Shown here piece after piece: positions 22,746-35,499 of a stretch of DNA of 64,000 nucleotides. This DNA is from Rhizophagus clarus. Lineage: Eukaryota; Glomeromycota; Glomeromycetes; Glomerales; Glomeraceae. A model generated the notes under the pieces. That model had not been told where the DNA came from and searched no databases. It worked only from the letters and a program-made list of their open reading frames with translations. Within the stretch, counting starts at the first letter, position 1; each line of letters starts with the position of its first letter. The position numbers and the translations under genes are program-made. The stretch is taken from NCBI GenBank assembly GCA_015698045.1, contig BLAL01000274.1:1054001-1118000 (forward strand), in the 5' to 3' direction.

Positions 22746-25602
22746 GGCAGCCTTTGACCTGTGAAAGATCTAAAGAATCTTCGTATAATTTGTCAAACAC
22801 TTTAATTAATAGTTTACAATATTGAAGATAAATTGATCACTTAATTGCTGAAATGAAATGTTTGTTATTAAATCTAAAATTCCTAGGAATAACGTATTTT
22901 TAAAGTTGTTATATAGCTGAAAAAAAACTTTATTTTGATATGGCACAACCAAACATGTGCAAATGTTTCTTTTTCTTGTGAGCATAAAAGACAATTAGAA
23001 TCTTGATAGATATTATAATATTGTCATTTGGTTTTTTCAAGAACAGCTAACTGTTTTGATAATAATTTGTATTTATGCAATGTTGTTCAAAACTAGTTTT
23101 AGATTTTTCACCATTGTTACATAATATCCACAAGGTCAGGTCCTAATCAATGGTGTACTTGTACTTGTAGTTCTGTGGTAAGTGCAAAAATGTCAAGTAA
23201 TTCTTAATATTAGAGCTGTCTGTAATGAATTTTCTTAATTTTCTTTCAATGGGTACAGAGCCCCATTATGGTATATACTGGATGTTATTGAAATAATGTT
23301 GTTTAATAATGAGAGAAGGAGTTGAATCATAATGAGCAATCTTGCATTCTTGATCGATTCGATCATTGAAGTAATCATTATTATGAGCTTTGACCTTGTT
23401 AAAGTGAATGATTAAATTTTTTGATCTAATAATTGAAATTATATTGTTAATAATAAGGTTATTGTTTGGAAGACGGAAATAATCTCTAATCAAAAAGGTG
23501 GATTATTGAATAATATTAATCGAGTTTTGGCTGTCAGTATTAATATCTACTCAACAACCTTGAGGCAATACAACAAGTGTTAATAAGATTGCAAAGAGTT
23601 CTGCCCTGAGGGATGATGGCCAATTCTCTATTGTTGATGTAAAGGAATGGGTAATATTGTTCATATCTAATATGCATATGAAACCAGCAGACATTGAAGC
23701 AGCTTGAGTATTAGCATTGATCAATGATCCATCAGTATAGAAGGTTAAATCGTCTTCATCTTTTAAATGTTGTTGTATATCATACAATGCTTCCAATTTG
23801 ATATTGTATTCAAAATGTTGTAAAAATTGGTTATCTGGCTGACACAAATGTGAACTTGAGATGTTGTTAATTATAATTTTTTTATCAATCGTAGAAATGA
23901 CTGATAGTAATATTGAATGATTTATTGCCTGTTGTAAATGTGAGTTGATATTGACTGGAATCAGACAGTATCTATCTCTAGTAACTGTTGAGTGTTGTCC
24001 AATATATAATATTAATGTGTTTGAAATAGTACAATCAATATTGCAAAATGATTCTTGTAATTGATTTTTTCTTGGGTGTTGAGAAGTGTAGAATGAAGTT
24101 GTTTTTTCACATCCTTGGCAACAACTTAATTCTAGTTTGTTATTATTATTCATCGATTTGACGTTATAATGTTCTAATGTAAAGAACTTTGCTCAAAGTC
24201 TACATTCTTTTTCAAAGTGCTTATGTAATTAATATTCAGGGTAATTATCTATGTTAAGTAAGATTGGTTTTGAAGTATAATTTTTCCATATTCTTTCTGC
24301 TTCACTCTCTTCAGAAAATTGTTGAGTGGTGATCAGACAATTTGTAAAATTAGTGTTGTAAATACGATTAAGACGAAATAATACTTCTTGATTTGTATTT
24401 AACATGATAATTACTTTGTGGTACTATTTGAGAGCGAGGGTATACAGTATATTGAATTTGTATGTTTCTTATTTCATTTGTATTTTTAATAAGAAATCAT
24501 TATTCAAAAGTATTTGTTCTAAAAAAAGAATTTGATATTTCTTAAAAAAGGTTAGATGATGGAAATATGCATCTTCTAATACTTGAAGTAACGTTATTTG
24601 TCCTCCAGGGATCAACCAATCATGTGACGAATTATTGATCAATGAAATATTATGATTTTTCAATAAGTTAAGTAAATGCGATTAAGAAGTTATTTCTGTA
24701 TTTCTTGACAATTTTATCTGGGAGGTTTGGCTAGCAGAGATGATGGAAGCCATTTTTTGTGTTGGATATTCTTGAGCCATAAATGTGTTATTTTACCTAA
24801 GATAAAAACATCATTAATTTGAATTAATATGTTAATGATTTTGGCTTGGTCTTGATTGTTACGAACATCTTTAATATTATAAATCTTTTTAAAAAAGATT
24901 TTGTTTTGTGCAGTTATCAAAAGACGTAATTTTTCTTGAATGTCAACAGAAACTGTCTCATAATCTTATCCATGAATTTTTTGGTAAGCACTTTAACTTG
25001 TGACCAATATTCAATTCTAGAAATAATAACGCTATTGAAAATATAGATCATGTATTTATCTGTGATCTTTTTCTAACGTATTTGTGGTGTAATTCATTGA
25101 TTTCATCATTAATTTGTTTGATTATTGATTGAAAAGTATTTCTTTCATCAAAGTAGACGCCTAATATGCAGATAGAACTTTGAGGAAAAACAGGAATTAT
25201 AAAGATCGAATTAGATTTGAACCTTAAAGTAACAGGTTCATGTGATTTTAGTTTTAGTCTATATCTTCTTTGTTTATATCTAACTAATAGTTTAGACTTC
25301 TCTTTATTAACTTGAATATCATTCAATTTGTAAAAGGAGTCTGCAATCTCAAGTATTTTTTCTAAGTTATTTTGGCTAGGAGCGAGTCATTGTGTATCGT
25401 CCATGTATGCACTGGATGATATTGTAAGTTTCTCTGTTTCTTCAGATATATCTTTACCGTAAAATTTATTCAAGGCTATCTTGGGTGCTTCTATAATATA
25501 GCCAAGTTGTCTTTATTCTATCTCGCATAGCAGGGGATCGTAGTATATACACCATAATAATGGTGATATGATTTCCCTTGATCAATGCCAGTTAACACAT
25601 CA

Positions 25603-26631
25603 TAGAGCTTGGAACCGGTACAAAAAACCTTAACCAGTTAAAAACTGGTTAAAAAGTACCTTAACTGGTTAATTAACTGGTTAATTAATCAGTTAATTAA
25701 TCAGTTAATTTGTGATATAGTTAACCAATTATTATATTAACTGGTTAATAATATGTTTTTTCCAATTTATTGTATGGAACGGCTAGTAAATATTAAATAT
25801 TTTATATAAAACATAAATTTATTTATTTTTAAAAAAAAATATATTATAATTATAATACATATGATGTTGCATTTTCACCTAAAATTCCCCTTGCATCAAA
25901 AAATACAAATAAACAATTTAAATAAATATCAATAAAAAAAAGATAATTTAATAATTAGTAATTCATTGGTATTCATAAAAATTATTTCTAAATTTTATAA
26001 ATGATGTTAATTTGGTATTTGAAATTCAAATAGAATGTTTAATAATATTATTTACCTTATTAGCAAGTTGTGTAAATATATCCATAAATTTTGCATTTCT
26101 TTTATGAACAATATTTCTTGAAAAATTTTGAGCTTAAGGATGTACGCTTGTTAGTCATATATTCTCAGCATCTGGAAAAAGGTGTTCACTAGGAATGGAA
26201 ACGGCTGGGTTGATAAAAATTTTTGTGCTAATATGAATATTATGGGAAATCTTTTTTATGTTTATTTCACCATTTATAAGGATTGTAAGTATAATCTGGG
26301 TTTTCTGTAATATATTTGTTAAAGTAATCAGAAAAATTATCATCTTCGGCAGTTCAGTCATAATTGTAATTTATAAAATAAAAATATTTATTTCTTAATG
26401 TCCTATTTAAACAAAAAAATTTATTGACTTAAAAAATGTTTAAATAAAATTATAGTTAAACAGTAAAAATTGCAAAAAAAATTCTTTGAGATGTTACATA
26501 TTATCTATATATGACAATGATCTGCATTTAACCAGTTAATTTGACCAGTTAATTTAACCGGTTAAAAATTGCATTTTAACTGGTTAATGGATGTCTTAAC
26601 CGGTTAACCGTCTTAACGGTTCCAAACTCTA
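25603..26631 (-). mobile_element. hAT derivative with 8-bp target duplication ACACATCA
   Basis: 1029 bp with ends TAGAGCTTGGAACCG and (inverted) TAGAGTTTGGAACCG, flanked by ACACATCA at 25,595-25,602 and 26,632-26,639. It splits the LINE RT between motifs A and C. Both subterminal regions are arrays of AACCAGTTAA/TTAACTGGTT palindromes. It keeps only the C-terminal part of a hAT transposase on the minus strand, so it is an internally deleted, non-autonomous copy. Confidence 0.88.
26040..26361 (-). pseudogene. hAT transposase C-terminal dimerisation fragment
   Basis: NPAVSIPSEHLFPDAENI followed one frame over by MTNKRTSLSSKFFKKYCS matches the hAT C-terminal dimerisation block (relatives read SxPSERLFSDAGNIxTxKRxxL). 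A one-base frame change near 26,155 separates the halves, and the Arg of SER is His here. The rest of the transposase is absent. Confidence 0.8.
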
Positions 26632-29080
26632 ACACATCATATGGATCAGTTAAACCATATATGGTAATCACAATTTTTGAAAAGGCTGGATATCATCTTT
26701 ATAAAATTTGACAGTATCTTTATATGTTCCATCACCTTTTCTAGTATGAATATATTGACAAGGTCATATGTTTTCTCTAGATCTTGAGAAAGAAGCCAGA
26801 GTTCTTTATTGTTTTCTTTTGTGTCTTGTATTATTTCATTAATCATGCGTATGGGGTTCAAAGATGGAGTTACCAAACAAGGCAGCAAATTGATTCTCTT
26901 TGAGCACGTCAATATTTGACTGAGGCGTCTATTTAATAAGCTGATAAAAGCTTTTTGAGGAGTTTTGAGAAGCATAATCAGTCTAGTATTTGTTAAGTTA
27001 GCGAAGAAGGGTAAATCATAGCTTTCTTCCATTTGTCTGGTATGTTATTAAGATCCATACATACACATATAAAAGCATGGAGAAAGGATTGATTATCTTC
27101 GTTCAAATTTTTCAACATTTCATATGATATGCCAGAAGGACCAGCAGCTTTATTATTAGGGAGAGATTTAACATTATCTATCCATTCATTTAGCATTGGA
27201 TATTTCATTAAATCACTATATATGGTATATTGTACGTCATTTTTGGATTTATATTGTTCTTGCTATTCAGGATATTGGGATAAATTTTTCTCACAATTTA
27301 TAACTCCAGCTATCATTTGAAAATGAAGGTTTATCTGCTCTTTAACTTCAGCATCATCAGTGTAAAAAGTGTCTTCATTATTATCATTTTTATATACATT
27401 GTCAATTAATAAGGATGTATGAGGATGATCTAAAACAGACTTGATCATTTTCTTTTTGTCTGTTTTGTAATTCTGATTCCTCTCTTATATAAATATATCC
27501 ATTATATTCTTTTTGTATTCATATGTAGTGTTGATATATTTAGATTCTAATATAATGATAGTGTTCTGTAGTATGTCTTTGTACTTATACATCTTGTTGT
27601 GTATAAAATGACTTGAAATTGAAATGTTATGTTTTTTCATAATTGAAATAAGTTCTAAAATATTACTTAATCTGCAACCATCTAGCCTTAAATATAAAGA
27701 GGTGATGTGCAATATAATTTTCTTTTTATTTTCTACAAATTTATCATTAAAATCTAATTTTTCTCTACGAATTTTATTTAGCATTCCTTTTAATATGTTC
27801 AAATCTCTTTTAAAATCAGAGTCATATAATGAATGACGTTTCTGACTAATTTTTTTCTTCTTCTGTTTAATATTGATCTTGGGACTGTTCATTATGGCTT
27901 TTTGAAATAAATTCCATAATTGATTCAGTTGTTTTTGTGTATTAATACCTTGTATTTTGTCAATTATAAGTTTTGTATTTGGTTTATCTGAATATTCACT
28001 TATATCTTTGTTAAATTTATTCCAATTCCAATTGCCTTCAGTTTTTTTGCATTTCATCATAATAATATATCATTTTTAAAGGAGGTTAGCATCTTTGTTT
28101 GTTGTATTCATTATTTAGAATGTCATCCATAAATAAAACAAGGGTGATCATTTGATGGTCAGTTTTAATAACCAGTTAGATGTCTTGTGGTTTACTGTCC
28201 ATAGTCGATAGTAATAAATCTATATTACACCGTATATAATTAATCTTATTATGAGCATGATTAGTATTGTTAGGAATATGTGTATACATATCTGATATGT
28301 TATCACAGAAAATTGATGTGGTTTCTTTGATAAAGTGTTTTTTAAAGTAATCAAATATGTCATGATGCCAATGTGATTTGTCAATAAATTCATATTAGTT
28401 CCACTTTATGTTAAAATCTCCCATAATGATGATATCTTTGATAAAAGAGTCTAAGCATTAGTTGGTCCAATGTTCAATTTGTTTATATATTCTTTTGACT
28501 TGTGGTTGTTTTTTATCTTGTATGTTAATGTACGCTTGGATGATGCAGATTTTTTTTCTTTTTTGTATAAAAGTTAATGAATCTGATACGTCCTTTGAAA
28601 TGTTGAAATTGTTATACATAAACTGCATATTTTTTTTTAATTAAGAATCTGATGTCTGACCCTTTTTCCCTTCAGTCGTAAAATATAATTTATATTTATC
28701 TTGAATTGTATATTCAAGAATTCTTAATGTGTCTTTATTAACATTGGTTTCAGCTAGACTGAGAATATCAATGTTGTTAGTTGTTATATATTCTATTATA
28801 TCAACAATTTTTTCTTGATTAATTGTTTGTATATTTAAAGTTGCAATTCTAAAATTAACTTATTGTATATATTGAGGAACATGATTTAGTGAATTGTTTT
28901 GTTTCTTGTTTGAGGAGAGAGGTTTGATTGATTTTGATTTTTTGTTTGTTGGTTGATTGTCCATTATAATGGCACACTGATAGTTGGGCATCAATATTAT
29001 TTTCATTTGCTTTTTACAAGTTTTTAAATTTCTTTTTGTAGCAAAATATTGCAATAATTTCTTCCATTTCTGCAATATTT

Positions 29081-29910
29081 TGCAAGTTTTTTTTCTTTTT
29101 TAGTATAAAAATGATGTTATGACAGCTTACTTCCTTTTTATAAATTTCTAGTTCATATATTTTCCCCTTTTTTCTAATTCATAGTTCATCTATTATCCCA
29201 TTTTAATAAAAACATTTCATTGAATTTTTTCTTTCAAAGATGACTATCAGGCAACATAAGGATAAAAATGAGGGGACTTCTGAAAATAAACATATGAAAA
29301 TGTCTGAAGATAGTATCAAAGGTATATGTATATATAATATATAATATAACATATTTTTTTATAAAAAAATTATATATATATTAAAATTATATTTTGTTAT
29401 TAAAGTTAGTAGGAAAACGATAAAAAACTCTTAAGATATGATTTACAAATAATTTCAAAGATAGATACACTTATTAATGGCCAAAAAGATATCGAAAACT
29501 GTTTGAAAAACAGAAAAAAAACTTGGCAAAAATAATAACAAAACTAATAATACAATAGATCAGGATTACATAAAGGTAATAAGATGAATATTGTTAATAT
29601 GAAGTTTATGCCTCAAAGTTTATGCCTCAATGCTAACATTATTTGATTAGAATCTTGTCAAAAAAGTTGTAAATCTGGAATTTTTGGATAAATTTAGAAA
29701 AAATGAATGGACTCTCTTTTATAAAAAAAACATTATTCAAAATGTAAGTTAAAGCAATTTTGATCATTATTAAAATTTCTTATTAATAATTTTTTTTTAA
29801 TAGTTGACTAAACAACACAGGAGTGTAAGAGGCATGCATACGACAAAGATAAAAAATGTGATGTACACTGTATTTAAACAATACAGATGCAAATTGCCAT
29901 CTGTCAATTT
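29081..29910. other. AT-rich stretch without a convincing gene
   Basis: A small plus-strand frame begins MTIRQHKDKNEGTSENK at 29,240 and could be a first exon ending before GTATAT near 29,320. The following pieces do not form a recognisable protein. No other feature seen. Confidence 0.3.
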
Positions 29911-29917
29911 TCAATCA

Positions 29918-30322
29918 TAAAGTGCATTGAAGTCTTCCATTAAAATGATCCTAGCCTTATGTTTAATTTCTTCTTTTATGAGACTTTTAACATGAGCATA
30001 TAATTCTGTGATTTCTTTCTTTATAGTATTATTAGTATAATTATAAATAACAATTATAGTCAATCGTCTAAGAAATAATGTAAGCGCTAACACATGACCT
30101 TTAAATGTGTGATGTAAAGCAAACTACTTAGTGTATGTATTATCTATAATGATACTAATACCTTGTGAATATTGGTGTGTATCCGTAGATGCTCACCATG
30201 CTTTATAATTCTTATAATTTCTATATAAATGTTGCCCCACATTGGGTGTAAGTTTAGTTTCAGTGACATCTAATATCTTAATATCATTGATGTTCATAAA
30301 ATTAATTAGTTTAACCCTGATG
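29918..30322 (-). mobile_element. LINE endonuclease fragment
   Basis: Minus-strand decayed APE endonuclease: NDIKILDVTETKL, then GHVLALTLFLRRLTIIVIYN and RIILMEDFNALYD, where relatives carry (M)GDFN near the catalytic Asp-Asn. In-frame stops are present. Its upstream (5') side is cut by the repeat at 30,323. Confidence 0.7.
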
Positions 30323-32613
30323 TAGAGGTTAGATCCGTGGATGACCTATTCGGATATGCATCCAGATATGCAGATATCCGGATAGCAATTTATATTCACA
30401 GATAATTTTCACAGATTTTACAGATATTTACGGATATTTATGGATATTTTTAAAAATTTTATATGGTTCAGCATAATTTCAGTGTTCCATCTTTTACTTT
30501 TTTAATTTCAATCACCAATAAATTTATATATGTATTAAAATATTTTATCAATATTTTATTAACATTTTATTTATTGCAATAAAACTCTTTACACTAAAAC
30601 AAAAACCAAAATTAGGTTTTCTTTATTATTGATATACATATTAATATACTTTAAGATGCTGCACTGTTCATCCAAGAATTTGGTATTCTAAAAGCAAAAA
30701 AAAAGAAATGTTAACACATTTCTTTAAACATATGGGCTGATTTGACCACCTTTAATTAAAATATTGATTTTGTTACATTTTTATTATACAAAATACTATA
30801 CAATATACAGTAAATTGAGGGTGAGTATTAAAAAATTTTATTTAATGTTATTATACTATAATTTGGTAAATATTTCTTTTAAATTAATATAAATCTTAGC
30901 ATTTACTATATATGTTAAAAATTCGTATCTCAACTTTAAACGTAAATATCTCCAGATCCAATGATCCAATCGGCAAGCTCTTTTTTCGCTCATATAGTCC
31001 AGATCAAGGGCTTTCCAAAGAGCCTAAATTTTTAAAAAACGGATCAGTGGATCCCAAGATATTTGCATTTAAACATGCTAAAAAATTCGTACCTCAACTT
31101 TAAACGTAAATATCTCCGGATCTAATAATCCAATCGGCAAGCTCTTTTTTCGTCTATAAAGTCCAGAACAAGGGCTTTCCAACAAGCCTAAAATTATAGA
31201 AAACGGATCAGTGAATCTTGATATATTTGCGTTTAAAGATAGTAATACAAACTCTGACATAAAATAATTATTTTATTGTTTAAAAATATCTATTATAATA
31301 CCATCTTTTATATGATGTTTTTATTACACTTTCATAAATATTTATAGCTACTAAAACTATATAAATTTTTATTTTACTTTATATTTTATTAAAATATATT
31401 TACTTTTTAATAATATATGTTAAAAATTTTATATATATGAGAAATGGGTTTTTTATTAGTGAAATGGGTTTTTTCACGTCTCTTTTACATTTAATAATTT
31501 AAGTTTTGCAAATGTAAATTTTTGTTCAACTTATTATTTAATCAAGTGATCATCAATCAGATGATTTTTTGGTATTACAAAACAATTTTGAGTAACGAAA
31601 ACTGTGAAAATCAATTTAATAACTCTTTTTAATGCAGAGTGAACAAATCAGCCCATATGAACAATTAAGTAAATTCTCATGCATACTATATATCTTCAAA
31701 TCTGGGTTTGTTAAAGACTCCAGCATCCTAAAAGTAAAAAAAATAAATAAATGATAGTTGCTTCTTAAATAAAATATCAAAATTGAGAAATTAAAACAAA
31801 CTGACTCTATGAAAAAAAAATTACAAGCTAGTGTTTCATATGAGCCAGTTCAGCTTGAAAAAAAAAAATATAGCTCAAGCCAAAGTGAGCTGAGCCAAGC
31901 CAAGCCAAGAAAATTCTCAAGCTGGTGAATTTTCTTTAAAAATAAAAGCTGGTCCATACCTATAAAAAGAAAAGAATGTTGGTTAATGTTCTTATATTAA
32001 AAAAGAATCTTTAACATTCTCCCCCCTCACATTACTTCAAAAAGCCATGTGTCAATTGCAAAAAAGTCCATTCCTACAAAAAAAAAAAGAAAAGAACATT
32101 AGTTAACATTTTTATATTAAAAGAACTATTACTGTTATATTCATAATACAACTTACTATCCCACAAATTTCAGAAAGGAGGAAAATAAAAAAAAAAATAA
32201 AAAAATAAAATTTAACAGTTTAAAAAACTGTTTTGATGAAAAAAATTTTTTTTTTAATATAAAATAAATAAAATATTATGGTAACGATTTAAAAACCATT
32301 TTTTAACACTTGGCTGCTCTAAAAAAAGATTATCTGATCTGATCTAAGTCATATATAAATCAGATTAGTAATAAATGCCAAGGCTATATGCAGTTTTGGC
32401 AGTTCAGAATTTTTATAAAATTTATTATTTTTTTTAAATGGTTATTTGGTATAAAATATCTGTTACATATAATAGATAACAGATTTATCTGTATTTATGG
32501 ATAACACAGATAAATTTAGGATAGCCAGATATCTGTAATAACTTATCCGTATCCAACCTTTTAGTCACGGATTGGATAAATGCAAATAGACAGATATCCA
32601 GATCTAACCACTA
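30323..32613. repeat. MITE-like palindromic repeat, copy B, with nested insertion
   Basis: Same family as 7587-8852 and more complete on the left. The left end TAGAGGTTAGATCCGTGGAT and the right end, reverse-complemented, TAGTGGTTAGATCTGGATAT form imperfect TIRs rich in GGATATC motifs. Without the 931-bp insertion at 30,729-31,659 it is about 1.36 kb. No open coding region. No clear target duplication was seen; it cuts a LINE fragment on its left. Confidence 0.75.
30729..31659. mobile_element. Non-autonomous TIR element nested in copy B (931 bp)
   Basis: Ends CATATGGGCTGATTTG (30,729-30,744) and CAAATCAGCCCATATG (31,644-31,659) are perfect 16-bp inverted repeats. Comparison with copy A shows the uninterrupted target near 7,896-7,908 and implies at most a 1-2 bp duplication of A residues. 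The interior has a tandem pair of ~164-bp units starting near TTTAAACGTAAATATCTCC. No transposase. Confidence 0.85.
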
Positions 32614-33464
32614 TCTAGAATAACTTGGATGATCCAGGTAATGCTAGGATGACGCATTTTTCTCACGCTTAATTTTAGTTTGTTTATGGCTTTGTAAAAG
32701 CTTTACTAATAAATATATCTGAAACTATTGATTTTATTGAACTATATCACAACTTGAAAAATGAAAAGGTTTACGTAGCAAGTTTTTATTATAAATTTAT
32801 AATCTCTTTGAGGAGAAAGACCTTTCATCAGAGCATAAAAGAGCGAAAACTCATCACAAAGTTAGTTGATTACTAAATGATTAGTTTTATCATTTAAAAC
32901 TAATAAGACACAAGAAAAACGAATGATGATAAAGTTGTTATTGATAAAAATAAAATATAATAATCACTTTTAATACTTTCTGAAGGAATGATGAGAAAAA
33001 ATAAACCTGATTAGTTTTATACTTAAAGTATTAATTAATAATCAAGAAAAGTGTTTTAACTGTTTGTAAGTAAAAAATTTTTAAAATGTAACAGGAATGT
33101 TTTAATTGAAAATATATATACTTAATATTGACAACTTAATATATTATTTCATAATTTTTTTTTAAAACTAGAGATAAAAAAAGTAAGTAGAGATCAATTA
33201 AATTCTAAAAAGCTACAATATTTTAATTATTTTACTTATTCTTAAATATAATTTACATAAACAGGTAATTTTACTATTATCTTGTCGATTTATATAAATT
33301 TGGGTTCAACTTGGGTTATTTGAGTTAAACTGCAGTTAGGTTGAGTTAAGTTTGGGTTACATAGTTGACTGACCTGAAAATTTGAATTAGGTTACATGAA
33401 TATTTGAGTCCAATTCAAACATCCCCTCAAACCTGACCAAACCTGATCCATACAGAGCACTAGA
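32614..33464. other. Non-coding stretch ending in a hAT-type terminus
   Basis: No gene. The last 160 bases hold repeats of GGGTTAACTT/AACCTGACC type, and the stretch ends CCATACAGAGCACTA at 33,464. Inverted, this reads TAGTGCTCTGTATGG, a good hAT terminus. It abuts coding sequence of a different hAT, so it looks like one end of an element inserted there (candidate target GACTTCAC at 33,465). The opposite end was not found. Confidence 0.5.
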
Positions 33465-34757
33465 CTTCACCAATAGTTGGATAATTAGAAGCAGATATCA
33501 CTTTTGTTACTGATGCAAAAGGAGCTAATAAATCTGCTAAAATTGTAAGTATATTTCATTCTTCTTCATTTGGCCAATTACTTGATAATGATGAAAAGTT
33601 TGAAACTAAATGAGCCAAAAGAGGTTTAATTTCTAATGCTTGATTTATCACATAAAATGTATAATTCCATTTTGTAGTGCAATACTTTGAATTTAATATT
33701 TTCAACTCAGAAAAATTCCTTTAACTTATCCATTTGTTTTGGCGAATTTCTTACTGTACTAATAAATATGCAATTTTTTAACAAAATTAGGAATTATACT
33801 TAAATTAAGTGCTACTTTAATAGTAAAATTTAAAATATGTGCTGCATAGCGATAGTGATAAAATTCTGATAAATTAAGAGTATCTTTAATCTGTCAAGTT
33901 GCAGCTAACATTTTTGCTTCATTATCACTAGTAATTCCAATTAATTGATTTGTAATATTTAATTCTGAAATAATTTTAATAATAGAATCTTTAATTATTA
34001 AAGCTGTATGTGAAGAAGAAACATAAAATACATCTATTATAAAGTGATCAAATTGCCAATCATCTTTTATAAAGTGAATTGTTACTGTCAAAATACCTAA
34101 TGAACTAATTGTTGTCCACATATCCATTGTTAATGAAATCTTAGAATTTGAAAGTTGTAGTTTTTTATTTGAGTCTGTGCATTTTCAAACTTTTTTATTA
34201 TCATATTTTTTATCATATATTAAGATGGAATTTTGTATTTTGGCTGAATAGAAGCTATAAATTTTTTAAAATTTTGATTTTCACTATTGTAAATAGTTGT
34301 TGATTGGTAATAATCCAATTGATAAAAAGCTTATATTTTTCATTTTGTACTTCAATTGTCCAGGATTCTGATGAGCTAGTTTCATCTTGTCCTAAGTTTT
34401 TATATATATTAAGATATTTTGACTTTAAATGACATTCAAGAGTTATAATAGAATTGTTTGTAGAAAAATATCCTTCGCAAATATGACATAAAATAAAAGC
34501 CTTAGTTTCACCATCTTCCTTTTCAATTAAAATGTTTCCAAACCTGAGCATATTTAAATTCTTTAGCTGATCTAGTACCAGAAGCTTCTGTTTTAGTTTC
34601 ATTAGTAATTTCAGTTCCTGCTTTAGCCATTTCTGCCATTATTTCATCATTGTTTTCTTCTTCATAGTCCTCATTCTCATAATCAATAAAAATTTGTTCC
34701 TCTATAAAGGAGTTATATAAAAATGTATTATAGTCCTCTTGTTTTTATTCTTCAGTC
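33465..34757 (-). pseudogene. hAT transposase remnant (BED finger and core, C-terminus missing)
   Basis: The minus strand starts near the ATG at 34,757 and shows an acidic N-terminal part, a BED-type zinc finger (FILCHICEGYFS with a later LECHLKSKY, 34,420-34,510), then the core MDMWTTISSLGILTVTIHFI and NQLIGITSDNEAKM (33,900-34,130), and a distal piece with LAHLVSNFSSL and VISASNYPTIGE (33,470-33,640). These are hAT hallmarks (D-W-T and TDNA/SDN regions). Stops and frame changes are frequent. The dimerisation domain is missing because another element end abuts at 33,464. Confidence 0.75.
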
Positions 34758-35195
34758 ATAATTCATAAAAAATGATGGGAAAAAAATGTTTTGCAGAATA
34801 AAAAAAAATTTTTTAAAAAAATGGCAATGGGGAAAAAAAAATGCAGAATAAGAAAAAATTTAACAAAAAATTGCGATGAAAAAATATTCAACTGTTGTAC
34901 AAGATTAACTAGTTTTGTTATGTTTAACTCATAATTAGCTAAAAGGCTATGATTATCAATCATTCAATTAAACTGAATACTTAAAAAATTAATTCATATG
35001 AAAATGATCAGATGATTGTCAATAACACAATAATAGTAAGTGCATAAAATAAAAATGTCATCATATCATATGATATTATAAAACAACTCCAAATTAATGT
35101 AATCAGGTGATTTATAATAGTAAAACATCTTATAATTTATTTAATTATAAAACAAAATTATTCCTAATAAAGTAAAGAAAAAAAAATTTATTTAT
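34758..35195. other. AT-rich non-coding stretch
   Basis: No gene. It contains an imperfect duplication of GCAGAATAA(G)AAAAAAT-TTAACAAAAAA-type sequence at 34,790-34,880, probably the 5' region of the hAT remnant. Confidence 0.4.
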
Positions 35196-35395
35196 TTGCA
35201 AAAAAAAAAGACCAATTGGTCCTAAAAAGACTGTGGCTTTTAAAAAGACTGATGGTCTTATTGTAAGCAATACAGGTCTAAAAGACCATGGTCCTATACC
35301 AAGATGGACCGGTCAGTCTTTTCAAGTTGTAGGATTGCAGAACTGTGGTTTTCTAGGACTGATGACCATCTTTATATGGACAACCTATAGGATAA
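35196..35395. repeat. Cluster of GACC..GGTC palindromes
   Basis: Within 200 bases are GACCAATTGGTC, GACTGATGGTC, AGACCATGGTCC, GGACCGGTC and GACTGATGACCATC, many next to AAAAGACTG/CAGTCTTTT. The array can fold in many ways, and an open plus-strand frame across it is a by-product. Such clusters are typical of transposon subterminal regions; the owner was not identified. Confidence 0.6.
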
Positions 35396-35499
35396 GATTG
35401 TTCAATGCATTTGTCACCAAAGAAATATAAAAATAGTCAGAAAAGAAATAAAATAGAAACATAACTTCAGATATGAAAACCTGCAGTCATACATTAAAC

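Larger units (their letters stand above)
22750..29080 (-). mobile_element. LINE (APE endonuclease, RT, RNase H), decayed
   Basis: Read on the minus strand from 29,080: a basic N-terminal segment, then the APE endonuclease start FRIATLNIQTINQ with ILSLAETNVN (about 28,740-28,860), linker (27,485-28,060), RT with NNKAAGPSGISYEMLK (27,140), motif A LSQDLEKTYDLV (26,790) and, beyond a hAT insertion, motif C SAYMDDT (25,400). RNase H follows with FYTDGSL (23,740), SLRAELFAILLTL (23,600) and VKAHNNDYFNDRIDQE (23,360), then a decayed zinc-knuckle tail. Order and content fit the APE-RT-RNH LINEs of the I/Tad1 group. Many stops, including one between the N-terminal segment and the endonuclease at 28,860. 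Confidence 0.85.

Noticed and set aside
35233-35430. 65-codon plus-strand ORF
   Set aside because: It runs across the palindrome cluster; the sequence constraint is palindromic, not coding.
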